From Limanda limanda (Eukaryota > Chordata > Actinopteri > Pleuronectiformes > Pleuronectidae): a stretch of DNA of 64,000 nucleotides. This document shows, one piece after another, positions 37,027 through 49,827 of this stretch. Position 1 is the first letter of the stretch; every line of letters begins with the position of its first letter. The position numbers and the translations under genes were made by a program. The notes under the pieces are model-generated. The model did not search any database. It saw only the letters and a program-made list of their open reading frames with translations, and was not told the DNA's origin. Where the stretch lies: the NCBI RefSeq assembly GCF_963576545.1, contig NW_026870402.1, positions 248,001 to 312,000 on the forward strand. Reading direction: 5' to 3'.

Positions 37027-40000
37027 ATCGATGCGCGCTACCCCATTTAGTGGGGGTAGAGCCTACTTGCAAGTCTCTCCGACCTTCACAAAAAAAGTTA
37101 TTCAAGAATATCTCTTTCTCCTATGTGCTTTCATCCCTAACCCTAACCCTAACCCTTCCGAAAGTCGGAGAAGCTCAAGGATGGAACCGATCGATGCGCG
37201 CTACCCCATTTAGTGGGGGTAGAGCCTACTTGCAAGTCTCTCCGACCTTCACAAAAAAAGTTATTCAAGAATATCTCCTCAGATTTGGGGGAATTTCGTC
37301 GGTCGACCTCTTCCGAAGGTCGTACAAGCTCGGGGATGGTACCAATCGATCCGCAGGACCCAAATTAGTCCAGATGCAACCACTTTCCAAGTCTCTCCGA
37401 CCTTCACAAAAAAAGTTATTCAAGAATATCTCTTTCTCCTATGTGCTTTCATCCCTAACCCTAACCCTAACCCTTTTGAAAGTCGGAGAAGCTCAAGGAT
37501 GGTACCGATCGATGCGCGCTACCCCATTTAGTGGGGGTAGAGCCTACTTGCAAGTCTCTCCGACCTTCACAAAAAAAGTTATTCAAGAATATCTCCTCAG
37601 ATTTGGGGGAATTTCGTCGGTCGACCTCTTCCGAAGGTCGTACAAGCTCGGGGATGGTACCAATCGATCTGCAGGACCCAAATTAGTCCAGATGCAACCA
37701 CTTTCCAAGTCTCTCCGACCTTCACAAAAAAAGTTATTCAAGAATATCTCTTTCTCCTATGTGCTTTCATCCCTAACCCTAACCCTAACCCTTCCGAAAG
37801 TCGGAGAAGCTCAAGGATGGTACCGATCGATGCGCGCAACCCCATTTAGTGGGGGTAGAGCCTACTTGCAAGTCTCTCCGACCTTCACAAAAAAAGTTAT
37901 TCAAGAATATCTCCTCAGATTTGGGGGAATTTCGTCGGTCGACCTCTTCCGAAGGTCGTACAAGCTCGGGGATGGTACCAATCGATCCGCAGGACCCAAA
38001 TTAGTCCAGATGCAACCACTTTCCAAGTCTCTCCGACCTTCACAAAAAAAGTTATTCAAGAATATCTCTTTCTCCTATGTGCTTTCATCCCTAACCCTAA
38101 CCCTTCCGAAAGTCGGAGAAGCTCAACGATGGTACCGATCGATGCGCGCTACCCCATTTAGTGGGGGTAGAGCCTACTTGCAAGTCTCTCCGACCTTCAC
38201 AAAAAAAGTTATTCAAGAATATCTCTTTCTCCTATGTGCTTTCATCCCTAACCCTAACCCTAACCCTTCCGAAAGTCGGAGAAGCTCAAGGATGGTACCG
38301 ATCGATGCGTGCAACCCCATTTAGTGGGGGTAGAGCCTACTTGCAAGTCTCTCCGACCTTCACAAAAAAAGTTATTCAAGAATATCTCCTCAGATTTGGG
38401 GGAATTTCGTCGGTCGACCTCTTCCGAAGGTCGTACAAGCTCGGGGATGGTACCAATCGATCCGCAGGACCCAAATTAGTCCAGATGCAACCACTTTCCA
38501 AGTCTCTCCGACCTTCACAAAAAAAGTTATTCAAGAATATCTCTTTCTCCTATGTGCTTTCATCCCTAACCCTAACCCTAACTTTTCCGAAAGTCGGAGA
38601 AGCTCAAGGATGGTACCGATCGATGCGCGCTACCCCATTTAGTGGGGGTAGAGCCTACTTGCAAGTCTCTCCGACCTTCACAAAAAAAGTTATTCAAGAA
38701 TATCTCTTTCTCCTATGTGCTTTCATCCCTAACCCTAACCCTAACCCTTCCGAAAGTCGGAGAAGCTCAAGGATGGTATCGATCGATGCGCGCTACCCCA
38801 TTTAGTGGGGGTAGAGCCTACTTGCAAGTCTCTCCGACCTTCACAAAAAAAGTTATTCAAGAATATCTCTTTCTCCTATGTGCTTTCATCCCTAACCCTA
38901 ACCCTAACCCTTCCGAAAGTCGGAGAAGCTCAAGGATGGAACCGATCGATGCGCGCTACCCTATTTAGTGGGGGTAGAGCCTACTTGCAAGTCTCTCCGA
39001 CCTTCACAAAAAAAGTTATTCAAGAATATCTCCTCAGATTTGGGGGAATTTCGTCGGTCGACCTCTTCCGAAGGTCGTACAAGCTCGGGGATGGTACCAA
39101 TCGATCCGCAGGACCCAAATTAGTCCAGATGCAACCACTTTCCAAGTCTCTCCGACCTTCACAAAAAAAGTTATTCAAGAATATCTCTTTCTCCTATGTG
39201 CTTTCATCCCTAACCCTAACCCTAACCCTTCCGAAAGTCGGAGAAGCTCAAAGATGGTATCGATCGATGCGCGCTACCCCATTTAGTGGGGGTAGAGCCT
39301 ACTTGCAAGTCTCTCCGACCTTCACAAAAAAAGTTATTCAAGAATATCTCTTTCTCCTATGTGCTTTCATCCCTAACCCTAACCCTAACCCTTCCGAAAG
39401 TCGGAGAAGCTCAAGGATGGAACCGATCGATGTGCGCTACCCCATTTAGTGGGGGTAGAGCCTACTTGCAAGTCTCTCCGACCTTCACAAAAAAAGTTAT
39501 TCAAGAATATCTCCTCAGATTTGGGGGAATTTCGTCGGTCGACCTCTTCCGAAGGTCGTACAAGCTCGGGGATGGTACCAATCGATCCGCAGGACCCAAA
39601 TTAGTCCAGATGCAACCACTTTCCAAGTCTCTCCGACCTTCACAAAAAAAGTTATTCAAGAATATCTCTTTCTCCTATGTGCTTTCATCCCTAACCCTAA
39701 CCCTAACCCTTCCGAAAGTCGGAGAAGCTCAAGGATGGTACCGATCGATGCGCGCTACCCCATTTAGTGGGGGTAGAGCCTACTTGCAAGTCTCTCCGAC
39801 CTTCACAAAAAAAGTTATTCAAGAATATCTCTTTCTCCTATGTGCTTTCATCCCTAACCCTAACCCTAACCCTTCCGAAAGTCGGAGAAGCTCAAGGATG
39901 GTACCGATCGATGCGCGCTACCCCATTTAGTGGGAGTAGAGCCTACTTGCAAGTCTCTCCGACCTTCACAAAAAAAGTTATTCAAGAATATCTCTTTCTC

Positions 40001-43000
40001 CTATGTGCTTTCATCCCTAACCCTAACCCTAACCCTTCCGAAAGTCGGAGAAGCTCAAGGATGGTACCGATCGATGTGCGCTACCCCATTTAGTGGGGGT
40101 AGAGCCTACTTGCAAGTCTCTCCGACCTTCACAAAAAAAGTTATTCAAGAATATCTCCTCAGATTTGGGGGAATTTCGTCGGTCGACCTCTTCCGAAGGT
40201 CGTACAAGCTCGGGGATGGTACCAATCGATCCGCAGGACCCAAATTAGTCCAGATGCAACCACTTTCCAAGTCTCTCCGACCTTCACAAAAAAAGTTATT
40301 CAAGAATATCTCTTTCTCCTATGTGCTTTCATCCCTAACCCTAACCCTAACCCTTCCAAAAGTCGGAGAAGCTCAAGGATGGTACCGATCGATGCGCGCT
40401 ACCCCATTTAGTGGGGGTAGAGCCTACTTGCAAGTCTCTCCGACCTTCACAAAAAAGGTTATTCAAGAATATCTCTTTCTCCTATGTGCTTTCATCCCTA
40501 ACCCTAACCCTAACCCTTCCGAAAGTCGGAGAAGCTCAAGGATGGTACCGATCGATGTGCGCTACCCCATTTAGTGGGGGTAGAGCCTACTTGCAAGTCT
40601 CTCCGACCTTCACAAAAAAAGTTATTCAAGAATATCTCCTCAGATTTGGGGGAATTTCGTCGGTCGACCTCTTCCGAAGGTCGTACAAGCTCGGGGATGG
40701 TACCAATCGATCCGCAGGACCCAAATTAGTCCAGATGCAACCACTTTCCAAGTCTCTCCGACCTTCACAAAAAAAGTTATTCAAGAATATCTCTTTCTCC
40801 TATGTGCTTTCATCCCTAACCCTAACCCTTCCGAAAGTCGGAGAAGCTCAAGGATGGTACCGATCGATGCGCGCTACCCCATTTAGTGGGGGTAGAGCCT
40901 ACTTGCAAGTCTCTCCGACCTTCACAAAAAAAGTTATTCAAGAATATCTCTTTCTCCTATGTGCTTTCATCCCTAACCCTAACCCTAACCCTTCCGAAAG
41001 TCGGAGAAGCTCAAGGATGGTACCGATCGATGCGCGCTACCCCATTTAGTGGGGGTAGAGCCTACTTGCAAGTCTCTCCGACCTTCACAAAAAAAGTTAT
41101 TCAAGAATATCTCCTCAGATTTGGGGGAATTTCGTCGGTCGACCTCTTCCGAAGGTCGTACAAGCTCGGGGATGGTACCAATCGATCCGCAGGACCCAAA
41201 TTAGTCCAGATGCAACCACTTTCCAAGTCTCTCCGACCTTCACAAAAAAAGTTATTCAAGAATATCTCTTTCTCCTATGTGCTTTCATCCCTAACCCTAA
41301 CCCTAACCCTTCCGAAAGTCGGAGAAGCTCAAGGATGGTATCGATCGATGCGCGCTACCCCATTTAGTGGGGGTAGAGCCTACTTGCAAGTCTCTCCGAC
41401 CTTCACAAAAAAAGTTATTCAAGAATATCTCTTTCTCCTATGTGCTTTCATCCCTAACCCTAACCCTAACCCTTCCGAAAGTCGGAGAAGCTCAAGGATG
41501 GAACCGATCGATGCGCGCTACCCCATTTAGTGGGGGTAGAGCCTACTTGCAAGTCTCTCCGACCTTCACAAAAAAAGTTATTCAAGAATATCTCCTCAGA
41601 TTTGGGGGAATTTCGTCGGTCGACCTCTTCCGAAGGTCGTACAAGCTCGGGGATGGTACCAATCGATCCGCAGGACCCAAATTAGTCCAGATGCAACCAC
41701 TTTCCAAGTCTCTCCGACCTTCACAAAAAAAGTTATTCAAGAATATCTCTTTCTCCTATGTGCTTTCATCCCTAACCCTAACCCTAACCCTTCCGAAAGT
41801 CGGAGAAGCTCAAGGATGGTATCGATTGATGCGCGCTACCCCATTTAGTGGGGGTAGAGCCTACTTGCAAGTCTCTCCGACCTTCACAAAAAAAGTTATT
41901 CAAGAATATCTCTTTCTCCTATGTGCTTTCATCCCTAACCCTAACCCTAACCCTTCCGAAAGTCGGAGAAGCTCAAGGATGGAACCGATCGATGCGCGCT
42001 ACCCCATTTAGTGGGAGTAGAGCCTACTTGCAAGTCTCTCCGACCTTCACAAAAAAAGTTATTCAAGAATATCTCCTCAGATTTGGGGGAATTTCGTCGG
42101 TCGACCTCTTCCGAAGGTCGTACAAGCTCGGGGATGGTACCAATCGATCCGCAGGACCCAAATTAGTCCAGATGCAACCACTTTCCAAGTCTCTCCGACC
42201 TTCACAAAAAAAGTTATTCAAGAATATCTCTTTCTCCTATGTGCTTTCATCCCTAACCCTAACCCTAACCCTTCCGAAAGTCGGAGAAGCTCAAGGATGG
42301 TACCGATCGATGCGCGCTACCCCATTTAGTGGGGGTAGAGCCTACTTGCAAGTCTCTCCGACCTTCACAAAAAAAGTTATTCAAGAATATCTCCTCAGAT
42401 TTGGGGGAATTTCGTCGGTCGACCTCTTCCGAAGGTCGTACAAGCTCGGGGATGGTACCAATCGATCCGCAGGACCCAAATTAGTCCAGATGCAACCACT
42501 TTCCAAGTCTCTCCGACCTTCACAAAAAAAGTTATTCAAGAATATCTCTTTCTCCTATGTGCTTTCATCCCTAACCCTAACCCTAACCCTTCCGAAAGTC
42601 GGAGAAGCTCAAGGATGGTACCGATCGATGCGCGCTACCCCATTTAGTGGGGGTAGAGCCTACTTGCAAGTCTCTCCGACCTTCACAAAAAAAGTTATTC
42701 AAGAATATCTCTTTCTCCTATGTGCTTTCATCCCTAACCCTAACCCTAACCCTTCCGAAAGTCGGAGAAGCTCAGGGATGGTATCGATCGATGCGCGCTA
42801 CCCCATTTAGTGGGGGTAGAGCCTACTTGCAAGTCTCTCCGACCTTCACAAAAAAAGTTATTCAAGAATATCTCTTTCTCCTATGTGCTTTCATCCCTAA
42901 CCCTAACCCTAACCCTTCCGAAAGTCGGAGAAGCTCAAGGATGGAACCGATCGATGCGCGCTACCCCATTTAGTGGGGGTAGAGCCTACTTGCAAGTCTC

Positions 43001-45339
43001 TCCGACCTTCACAAAAAAAGTTATTCAAGAATATCTCCTCAGATTTGGGGGAATTTCGTCGGTCGACCTCTTCCGAAGGTCGTACAAGCTCGGGGATGGT
43101 ACCAATCGATCCGCAGGACCCAAATTAGTCCAGATGCAACCACTTTCCAAGTCTCTCCGACCTTCACAAAAAAAGTTATTCAAGAATATCTCTTTCTCCT
43201 ATGTGCTTTCATCCCTAACCCTAACCCTAACCCTTCCGAAAGTCGGAGAAGCTCAAGGATGGTACCGATCGATGCGCGCTACCCCATTTAGTGGGGGTAG
43301 AGCCTACTTGCAAGTCTCTCCGACCTTCACAAAAAAAGTTATTCAAGAATATCTCCTCAGATTTGGGGGAATTTCGTCGGTCGACCTCTTCCGAAGGTCG
43401 TACAAGCTCGGGGATGGTACCAATCGATCCGCAGGACCCAAATTAGTCCAGATGCAACCACTTTCCAAGTCTCTCCGACCTTCACAAAAAAAGTTATTCA
43501 AGAATATCTCTTTCTCCTATGTGCTTTCATCCCTAACCCTAACCCTAACCCTTCCGAAAGTCGGAGAAGCTCAAGGATGGTACCGATCGATGCGCGCAAC
43601 CCCATTTAGTGGGGGTAGAGCCTACTTGCAAGTCTCTCCGACCTTCACAAAAAAAGTTATTCAAGAATATCTCCTCAGATTTGGGGGAATTTCGTCGGTC
43701 GACCTCTTCCGAAGGTCGTACAAGCTCGGGGATGGTACCAATCGATCCGCAGGACCCAAATTAGTCCAGATGCAACCACTTTCCAAGTCTCTCCGACCTT
43801 CACAAAAAAAGTTATTCAAGAATATCTCTTTCTCCTATGTGCTTTCATCCCTAACCCTAACCCTTCCGAAAGTCGGAGAAGCTCAAGGATGGTACCGATC
43901 GATGCGCGCTACCCCATTTAGTGGGGGTAGAGCCTACTTGCAAGTCTCTCCGACCTTCACAAAAAAAGTTATTCAAGAATATCTCTTTCTCCTATGTGCT
44001 TTCATCCCTAACCCTAACCCTAACCCTTCCGAAAGTCGGAGAAGCTCAAGGATGGTACCGATCGATGCGCGCAACCCCATTTAGTGGGGGTAGAGCCTAC
44101 TTGCAAGTCTCTCCGACCTTCACAAAAAAAGTTATTCAAGAATATCTCCTCAGATTTGGGGGAATTTCGTCGGTCGACCTCTTCCGAAGGTCGTACAAGC
44201 TCGGGGATGGTACCAATCGATCCGCAGGACCCAAATTAGTCCAGATGCAACCACTTTCCAAGTCTCTCCGACCTTCACAAAAAAGTTATTCAAGAATATC
44301 TCTTTCTCCTATGTGCTTTCATCCCTAACCCTAACCCTAACCCTTCCGAAAGTCGGAGAAGCTCAAGGATGGTACCGATCGATGCGCGCTACCCCATTTA
44401 GTGGGGGTAGAGCCTACTTGCAAGTCTCTCCGACCTTCACAAAAAAAGTTATTCAAGAATATCTCTTTCTCCTATGTGCTTTCATCCCTAACCCTAACCC
44501 TAACCCTTCCGAAAGTCGGAGAAGCTCAAGGATGGTACCGATCGATGCGCGCTACCCCATTTAGTGGGGGTAGAGCCTACTTGCAAGTCTCTCCGACCTT
44601 CACAAAAAAAGTTATTCAAGAATATCTCTTTCTCCTATGTGCTTTCATCCCTAACCCTAACCCTAACCCTTCCGAAAGTCGGAGAAGCTCAAGGATGGAA
44701 CCGATCGATGCGCGCTACCCCATTTAGTGGGGGTAGAGCCTACTTGCAAGTCTCTCCGACCTTCACAAAAAAAGTTATTCAAGAATATCTCCTCAGATTT
44801 GGGGGAATTTCGTCGGTCGACCTCTTCCGAAGGTCGTACAAGCTCGGGGATGGTACCAATCGATCCGCAGAACCCAAATTAGTCCAGATGCAACCACTTT
44901 CCAAGTCTCTCCGACCTTCACAAAAAAAGTTATTCAAGAATATCTCTTTCTCCTATGTGCTTTCATCCCTAACCCTAACCCTAACCCTTCCGAAAGTCGG
45001 AGAAGCTCAAGGATGGTACCGATCGATGCGCGCTACCCCATTTAGTGGGGGTAGAGCCTACTTGCAAGTCTCTCCGACCTTCACAAAAAAAGTTATTCAA
45101 GAATATCTCCTCAGATTTGGGGGAATTTCGTCGGTCGACCTCTTCCGAAGGTCGTACAAGCTCGGGGATGGTACCAATCGATCCGCAGGACCCAAATTAG
45201 TCCAGATGCAACCACTTTTCAAGTCTCTCCGACCTTCACAAAAAAAGTTATTCAAGAATATCTCTTTCTCCTATGTGCTTTCATCCCTAACCCTAACCCT
45301 AACCCTTCCGAAAGTCGGAGAAGCTCAAGGATGGTACCG
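37027..45339. repeat. Second copy of the long duplicated segment
   Basis: Unit order A-B-B-b-A-B-A-A-B-A-B-A-A-B-A-b-A-B-A-B-A-B-B-A-A-B-B-b-A-B-A-A-B-B, starts 37027, 37190, 37508, 37826, 38138, 38301, 38619, 38782, 38945, 39263, 39426, 39744, 39907, 40070, 40388, 40551, 40863, 41026, 41344, 41507, 41825, 41988, 42306, 42624, 42787, 42950, 43268, 43586, 43898, 44061, 44378, 44541, 44704, 45022. It follows 27276-35.6 kb at an offset of 9751 bp, then 9439 bp after loss of one 312-bp b, then 9438 bp after a 1-bp deletion. The B at 44061 is 317 bp. Confidence 0.91.
44061..44377 (+). repeat. B unit with single-base deletion in the core A tract (317 bp)
   Basis: The B2 core has six A residues (44279-44284) instead of seven. 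This is the only unit in the window whose length differs by anything other than one telomeric hexamer. It breaks the open frame that otherwise runs through B units. It could be real or a homopolymer base-calling error. Confidence 0.93.
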
Positions 45340-48300
45340 ATCGATGCGCGCAACCCCATTTAGTGGGGGTAGAGCCTACTTGCAAGTCTCTCCGACCTTC
45401 ACAAAAAAAGTTATTCAAGAATATCTCCTCAGATTTGGGGGAATTTCGTCGGTCGACCTCTTCCGAAGGTCGTACAAGCTCGGGGATGGTACCAATCGAT
45501 CCGCAGGACCCAAATTAGTCCAGATGCAACCACTTTCCAAGTCTCTCCGACCTTCACAAAAAAAGTTATTCAAGAATATCTCTTTCTCCTATGTGCTTTC
45601 ATCCCTAACCCTAACCCTTCCGAAAGTCGGAGAAGCTCAAGGATGGTACCGATCGATGCGCGCTACCCCATTTAGTGGGGGTAGAGCCTACTTGCAAGTC
45701 TCTCCGACCTTCACAAAAAAAGTTATTCAAGAATATCTCTTTCTCCTATGTGCTTTCATCCCTAACCCTAACCCTAACCCTTCCGAAAGTCGGAGAAGCT
45801 CAAGGATGGTACCGATCGATGCGCGCAACCCCATTTAGTGGGGGTAGAGCCTACTTGCAAGTCTCTCCGACCTTCACAAAAAAAGTTATTCAAGAATATC
45901 TCCTCAGATTTGGGGGAATTTCGTCGGTCGACCTCTTCCGAAGGTCGTACAAGCTCGGGGATGGTACCAATCGATCCGCAGGACCCAAATTAGTCCAGAT
46001 GCAACCACTTTCCAAGTCTCTCCGACCTTCACAAAAAAAGTTATTCAAGAATATCTCTTTCTCCTATGTGCTTTCATCCCTAACCCTAACCCTAACCCTT
46101 CCGAAAGTCGGAGAAGCTCAAGGATGGTACCGATCGATGCGCGCTACCCCATTTAGTGGGGGTAGAGCCTACTTGCAAGTCTCTCCGACCTTCACAAAAA
46201 AAGTTATTCAAGAATATCTCTTTCTCCTATGTGCTTTCATCCCTAACCCTAACCCTAACCCTTCCGAAAGTCGGAGAAGCTCAAGGATGGTACCGATCGA
46301 TGCGCGCTACCCCATTTAGTGGGGGTAGAGCCTACTTGCAAGTCTCTCCGACCTTCACAAAAAAAGTTATTCAAGAATATCTCTTTCTCCTATGTGCTTT
46401 CATCCCTAACCCTAACCCTAACCCTTCCGAAAGTCGGAGAAGCTCAAGGATGGAACCGATCGATGTGCGCTACCCCATTTAGTGGGGGTAGAGCCTACTT
46501 GCAAGTCTCTCCGACCTTCACAAAAAAAGTTATTCAAGAATATCTCCTCAGATTTGGGGGAATTTCGTCGGTCGACCTCTTCCGAAGGTCGTACAAGCTC
46601 GGGGATGGTACCAATCGATCCGCAGGACCCAAATTAGTCCAGATGCAACCACTTTCCAAGTCTCTCCGACCTTCACAAAAAAAGTTATTCAAGAATATCT
46701 CTTTCTCCTATGTGCTTTCATCCCTAACCCTAACCCTAACCCTTCCGAAAGTCGGAGAAGCTCAAGGATGGTACCGATCGATGCGCGCTACCCCATTTAG
46801 TGGGGGTAGAGCCTACTTGCAAGTCTCTCCGACCTTCACAAAAAAAGTTATTCAAGAATATCTCTTTCTCCTATGTGCTTTCATCCCTAACCCTAACCCT
46901 AACCCTTCCGAAAGTCGTAGAAGCTCCAGGATGGTACCGATCGATGCGCGCTACCCCATTTAGTGGGGGTAGAGCCTACTTGCAAGTCTCTCCGACCTTC
47001 ACAAAAAAAGTTATTCAAGAATATCTCTTTCTCCTATGTGCTTTCATCCCTAACCCTAACCCTAACCCTTCCAAAAGTCGGAGAAGCTCAAGGATGGTAC
47101 CGATCGATGCGCGCTACCCCATTTAGTGGGGGTAGAGCCTACTTGCATGTCTCTCCGACCTTCACAAAAAAAGTTATTCAAGATTATCTCCTCAGATTTG
47201 GGGGAATTTCGTCGGTCGACCTCTTTCGAAGGTCGTACAAGCTCGTGGATGGTACCAATCGATCCGCAGGACCCAAATTAGTCCAGATGCAACCACTTTC
47301 CAAGTCTCTCCGACCTTCACAAAAAAAGTTATTCAAGAATATCTCTTTCTCCTATGTGCTTTCATCCCTAACCCTAACCCTTCCGAAAGTCGAAGAAGCT
47401 CAAGGATGGTACCGATCGATGCGCGCAACCCCATTTAGTGGGGGTAGAGCCTACTTGCAAGTCTCTCCGACCTTCACAAAAAAAGTTATTCAAGAATATC
47501 TCCTCAGATTTGGGGGAATTTCGTCGGTCGACCTCTTCCGAAGGTCGTACAAGCTCGGGGATGGTACCAATCGATCCGCAGGACCCAAATTAGTCCAGAT
47601 GCAACCACTTTCCAAGTCTCTCCGACCTTCACAAAAAAAGTTATTCAAGAATATCTCTTTCTCCTATGTGCTTTCATCCCTAACCCTAACCCTAACCCTT
47701 CCGAAAGTCGGAGAAGCTCAAGGATAGTACCGATCGATGCGCGCTACCCCATTTAGTGGGGGTAGAGCCTACTTGCAAGTCTCTCCGACCTTCACAAAAA
47801 AAGTTATTCAAGAATATCTCTTTCTCCTATGTGCTTTCATCCCTAACCCTAACCCTAACCCTTCCGAAAGTCGTAGAAGCTCAAGGATGGTACCGATCGA
47901 TGCGCGCTACCCCATTTAGTGGGGGTAGAGCCTACTTGCAAGTCTCTCCGACCTTCACAAAAAAAGTTATTCAAGAATATCTCTTTCTCCTATGTGCTTT
48001 CATCCCTAACCCTAACCCTAACCCTTCCAAAAGTCGGAGAAGCTCAAGGATGGTACCGATCGATGTGCGCTACCCCATTTAGTGGGGGTAGAGCCTACTT
48101 GCATGTCTCTCCGACCTTCACAAAAAAAGTTATTCAAGAATATCTCCTCAGATTTGGGGGAATTTCGTCGGTCGACCTCTTCCGAAGGTCGTACAAGCTC
48201 GGGGATGGTACCAATCGATCCGCAGGACCCAAATTAGTCCAGATGCAACCACTTTCCAAGTCTCTCCGACCTTCACAAAAAAAGTTATTCAAGAATATCT

Positions 48301-49827
48301 CTTTCTCCTATGTGCTTTCATCCCTAACCCTAACCCTAACCCTTCCGAAAGTCGGAGAAGCTCAAGGATGGTACCGATCGATGCGCGCTACCCCATTTAG
48401 TGGGGGTAGAGCCTACTTGCAAGTCTCTCCGACCTTCACAAAAAAAGTTATTCAAGAATATCTCTTTCTCCTATGTGCTTTCATCCCTAACCCTAACCCT
48501 AACCCTTCCGAAAGTCGGAGAAGCTCAAGGATGGTACCGATCGATGCGCGCAACCCCATTTAGTGGGGGTAGAGCCTACTTGCAAGTCTCTCCGACCTTC
48601 ACAAAAAAAGTTATTCAAGAATATCTCCTCAGATTTGGGGGAATTTCGTCGGTCGACCTCTTCCGAAGGTCGTACAAGCTCGGGGATAGTACCAATCGAT
48701 CCGCAGGACCCAAATTAGTCCAGATGCAACCACTTTTCAAGTCTCTCCGACCTTCACAAAAAAAGTTATTCAAGAATATCTCTTTCTCCTATGTGCTTTC
48801 ATCCCTAACCCTAACCCTAACCCTTCCGAAAGTCGGAGAAGCTCAAGGATGGTACCGATCGATGCGCGCTACCCCATTTAGTGGGGGTAGAGCCTACTTG
48901 CAAGTCTCTCCGACCTTCACAAAAAACGTTATTCAAGAATATCTCTTTCTCCTATGTGCTTTCATCCCTAACCCTAACCCTAACCCTTCCGAAAGTCGGA
49001 GAAGCTCAAGGATGGTACCGATCGATGCGCGCTACCCCATTTAGTGGGGGTAGAGCCTACTTGCAAGTCTCTCCGACCTTCACAAAAAAAGTTATTCAAG
49101 AATATCTCCTCAGATTTGGGGGAATTTCGTCGGTCGACCTCTTCCGAAGGTCGTACAAGCTCGGGGATGGTACCAATCGATCCGCAGGACCCAAATTAGT
49201 CCAGATGCAACCACTTTCCAAGTCTCTCCGACCTTCAAAAAAAAAGTTATTCAAGAATATCTCTTTCTCCTATGTGCTTTCATCCCTAACCCTAACCCTA
49301 ACCCTTCCGAAAGTCGGAGAAGCTCAAGGATGGTACCGATCGATGCGCGCTACCCCATTTAGTGGGGGTAGAGCCTACTTGCAAGTCTCTCCGACCTTCA
49401 CAAAAAAAGTTATTCAAGAATATCTCTTTCTCCTATGTGCTTTCATCCCTAACCCTAACCCTAACCCTTCCGAAAGTCGGAGAAGCTCAAGGATGGTACC
49501 GATCGATGCGCGCTACCCCATTTAGTGGGGGTAGAGCCTACTTGCAAGTCTCTCCGACCTTCACAAAAAAAGTTATTCAAGAATATCTCTTTCTCCTATG
49601 TGCTTTCATCCCTAACCCTAACCCTAACCCTTCCGAAAGTCGTAGAAGCTCAAGGATGGTACCGATCGATGCGCGCTACCCCATTTAGTGGGGGTAGAGC
49701 CTACTTGCAAGTCTCTCCGACCTTCACAAAAAAAGTTATTCAAGAATATCTCTTTCTCCTATGTGCTTTCATCCCTAACCCTAACCCTAACCCTTCCGAA
49801 AGTCGGAGAAGCTCAAGGATGGTACCG
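45340..49827. repeat. Less regular segment with private variants
   Basis: Unit order b-A-B-A-A-B-A-A-b-B-A-A-B-A-B-A-B-A-A-A, starts 45340, 45652, 45815, 46133, 46296, 46459, 46777, 46940, 47103, 47415, 47733, 47896, 48059, 48377, 48540, 48858, 49021, 49339, 49502, 49665. The b at 47103 is the most divergent unit seen: GCATGTCTC, AGATTATCTC, CTCTTTCGAAGG, CTCGTGGATGG and GTCGAAGAAGC. GTCGTAGAAGC ends the A units at 46777, 47733 and 49502. GCATGTCTC recurs at 48059. Confidence 0.9.
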
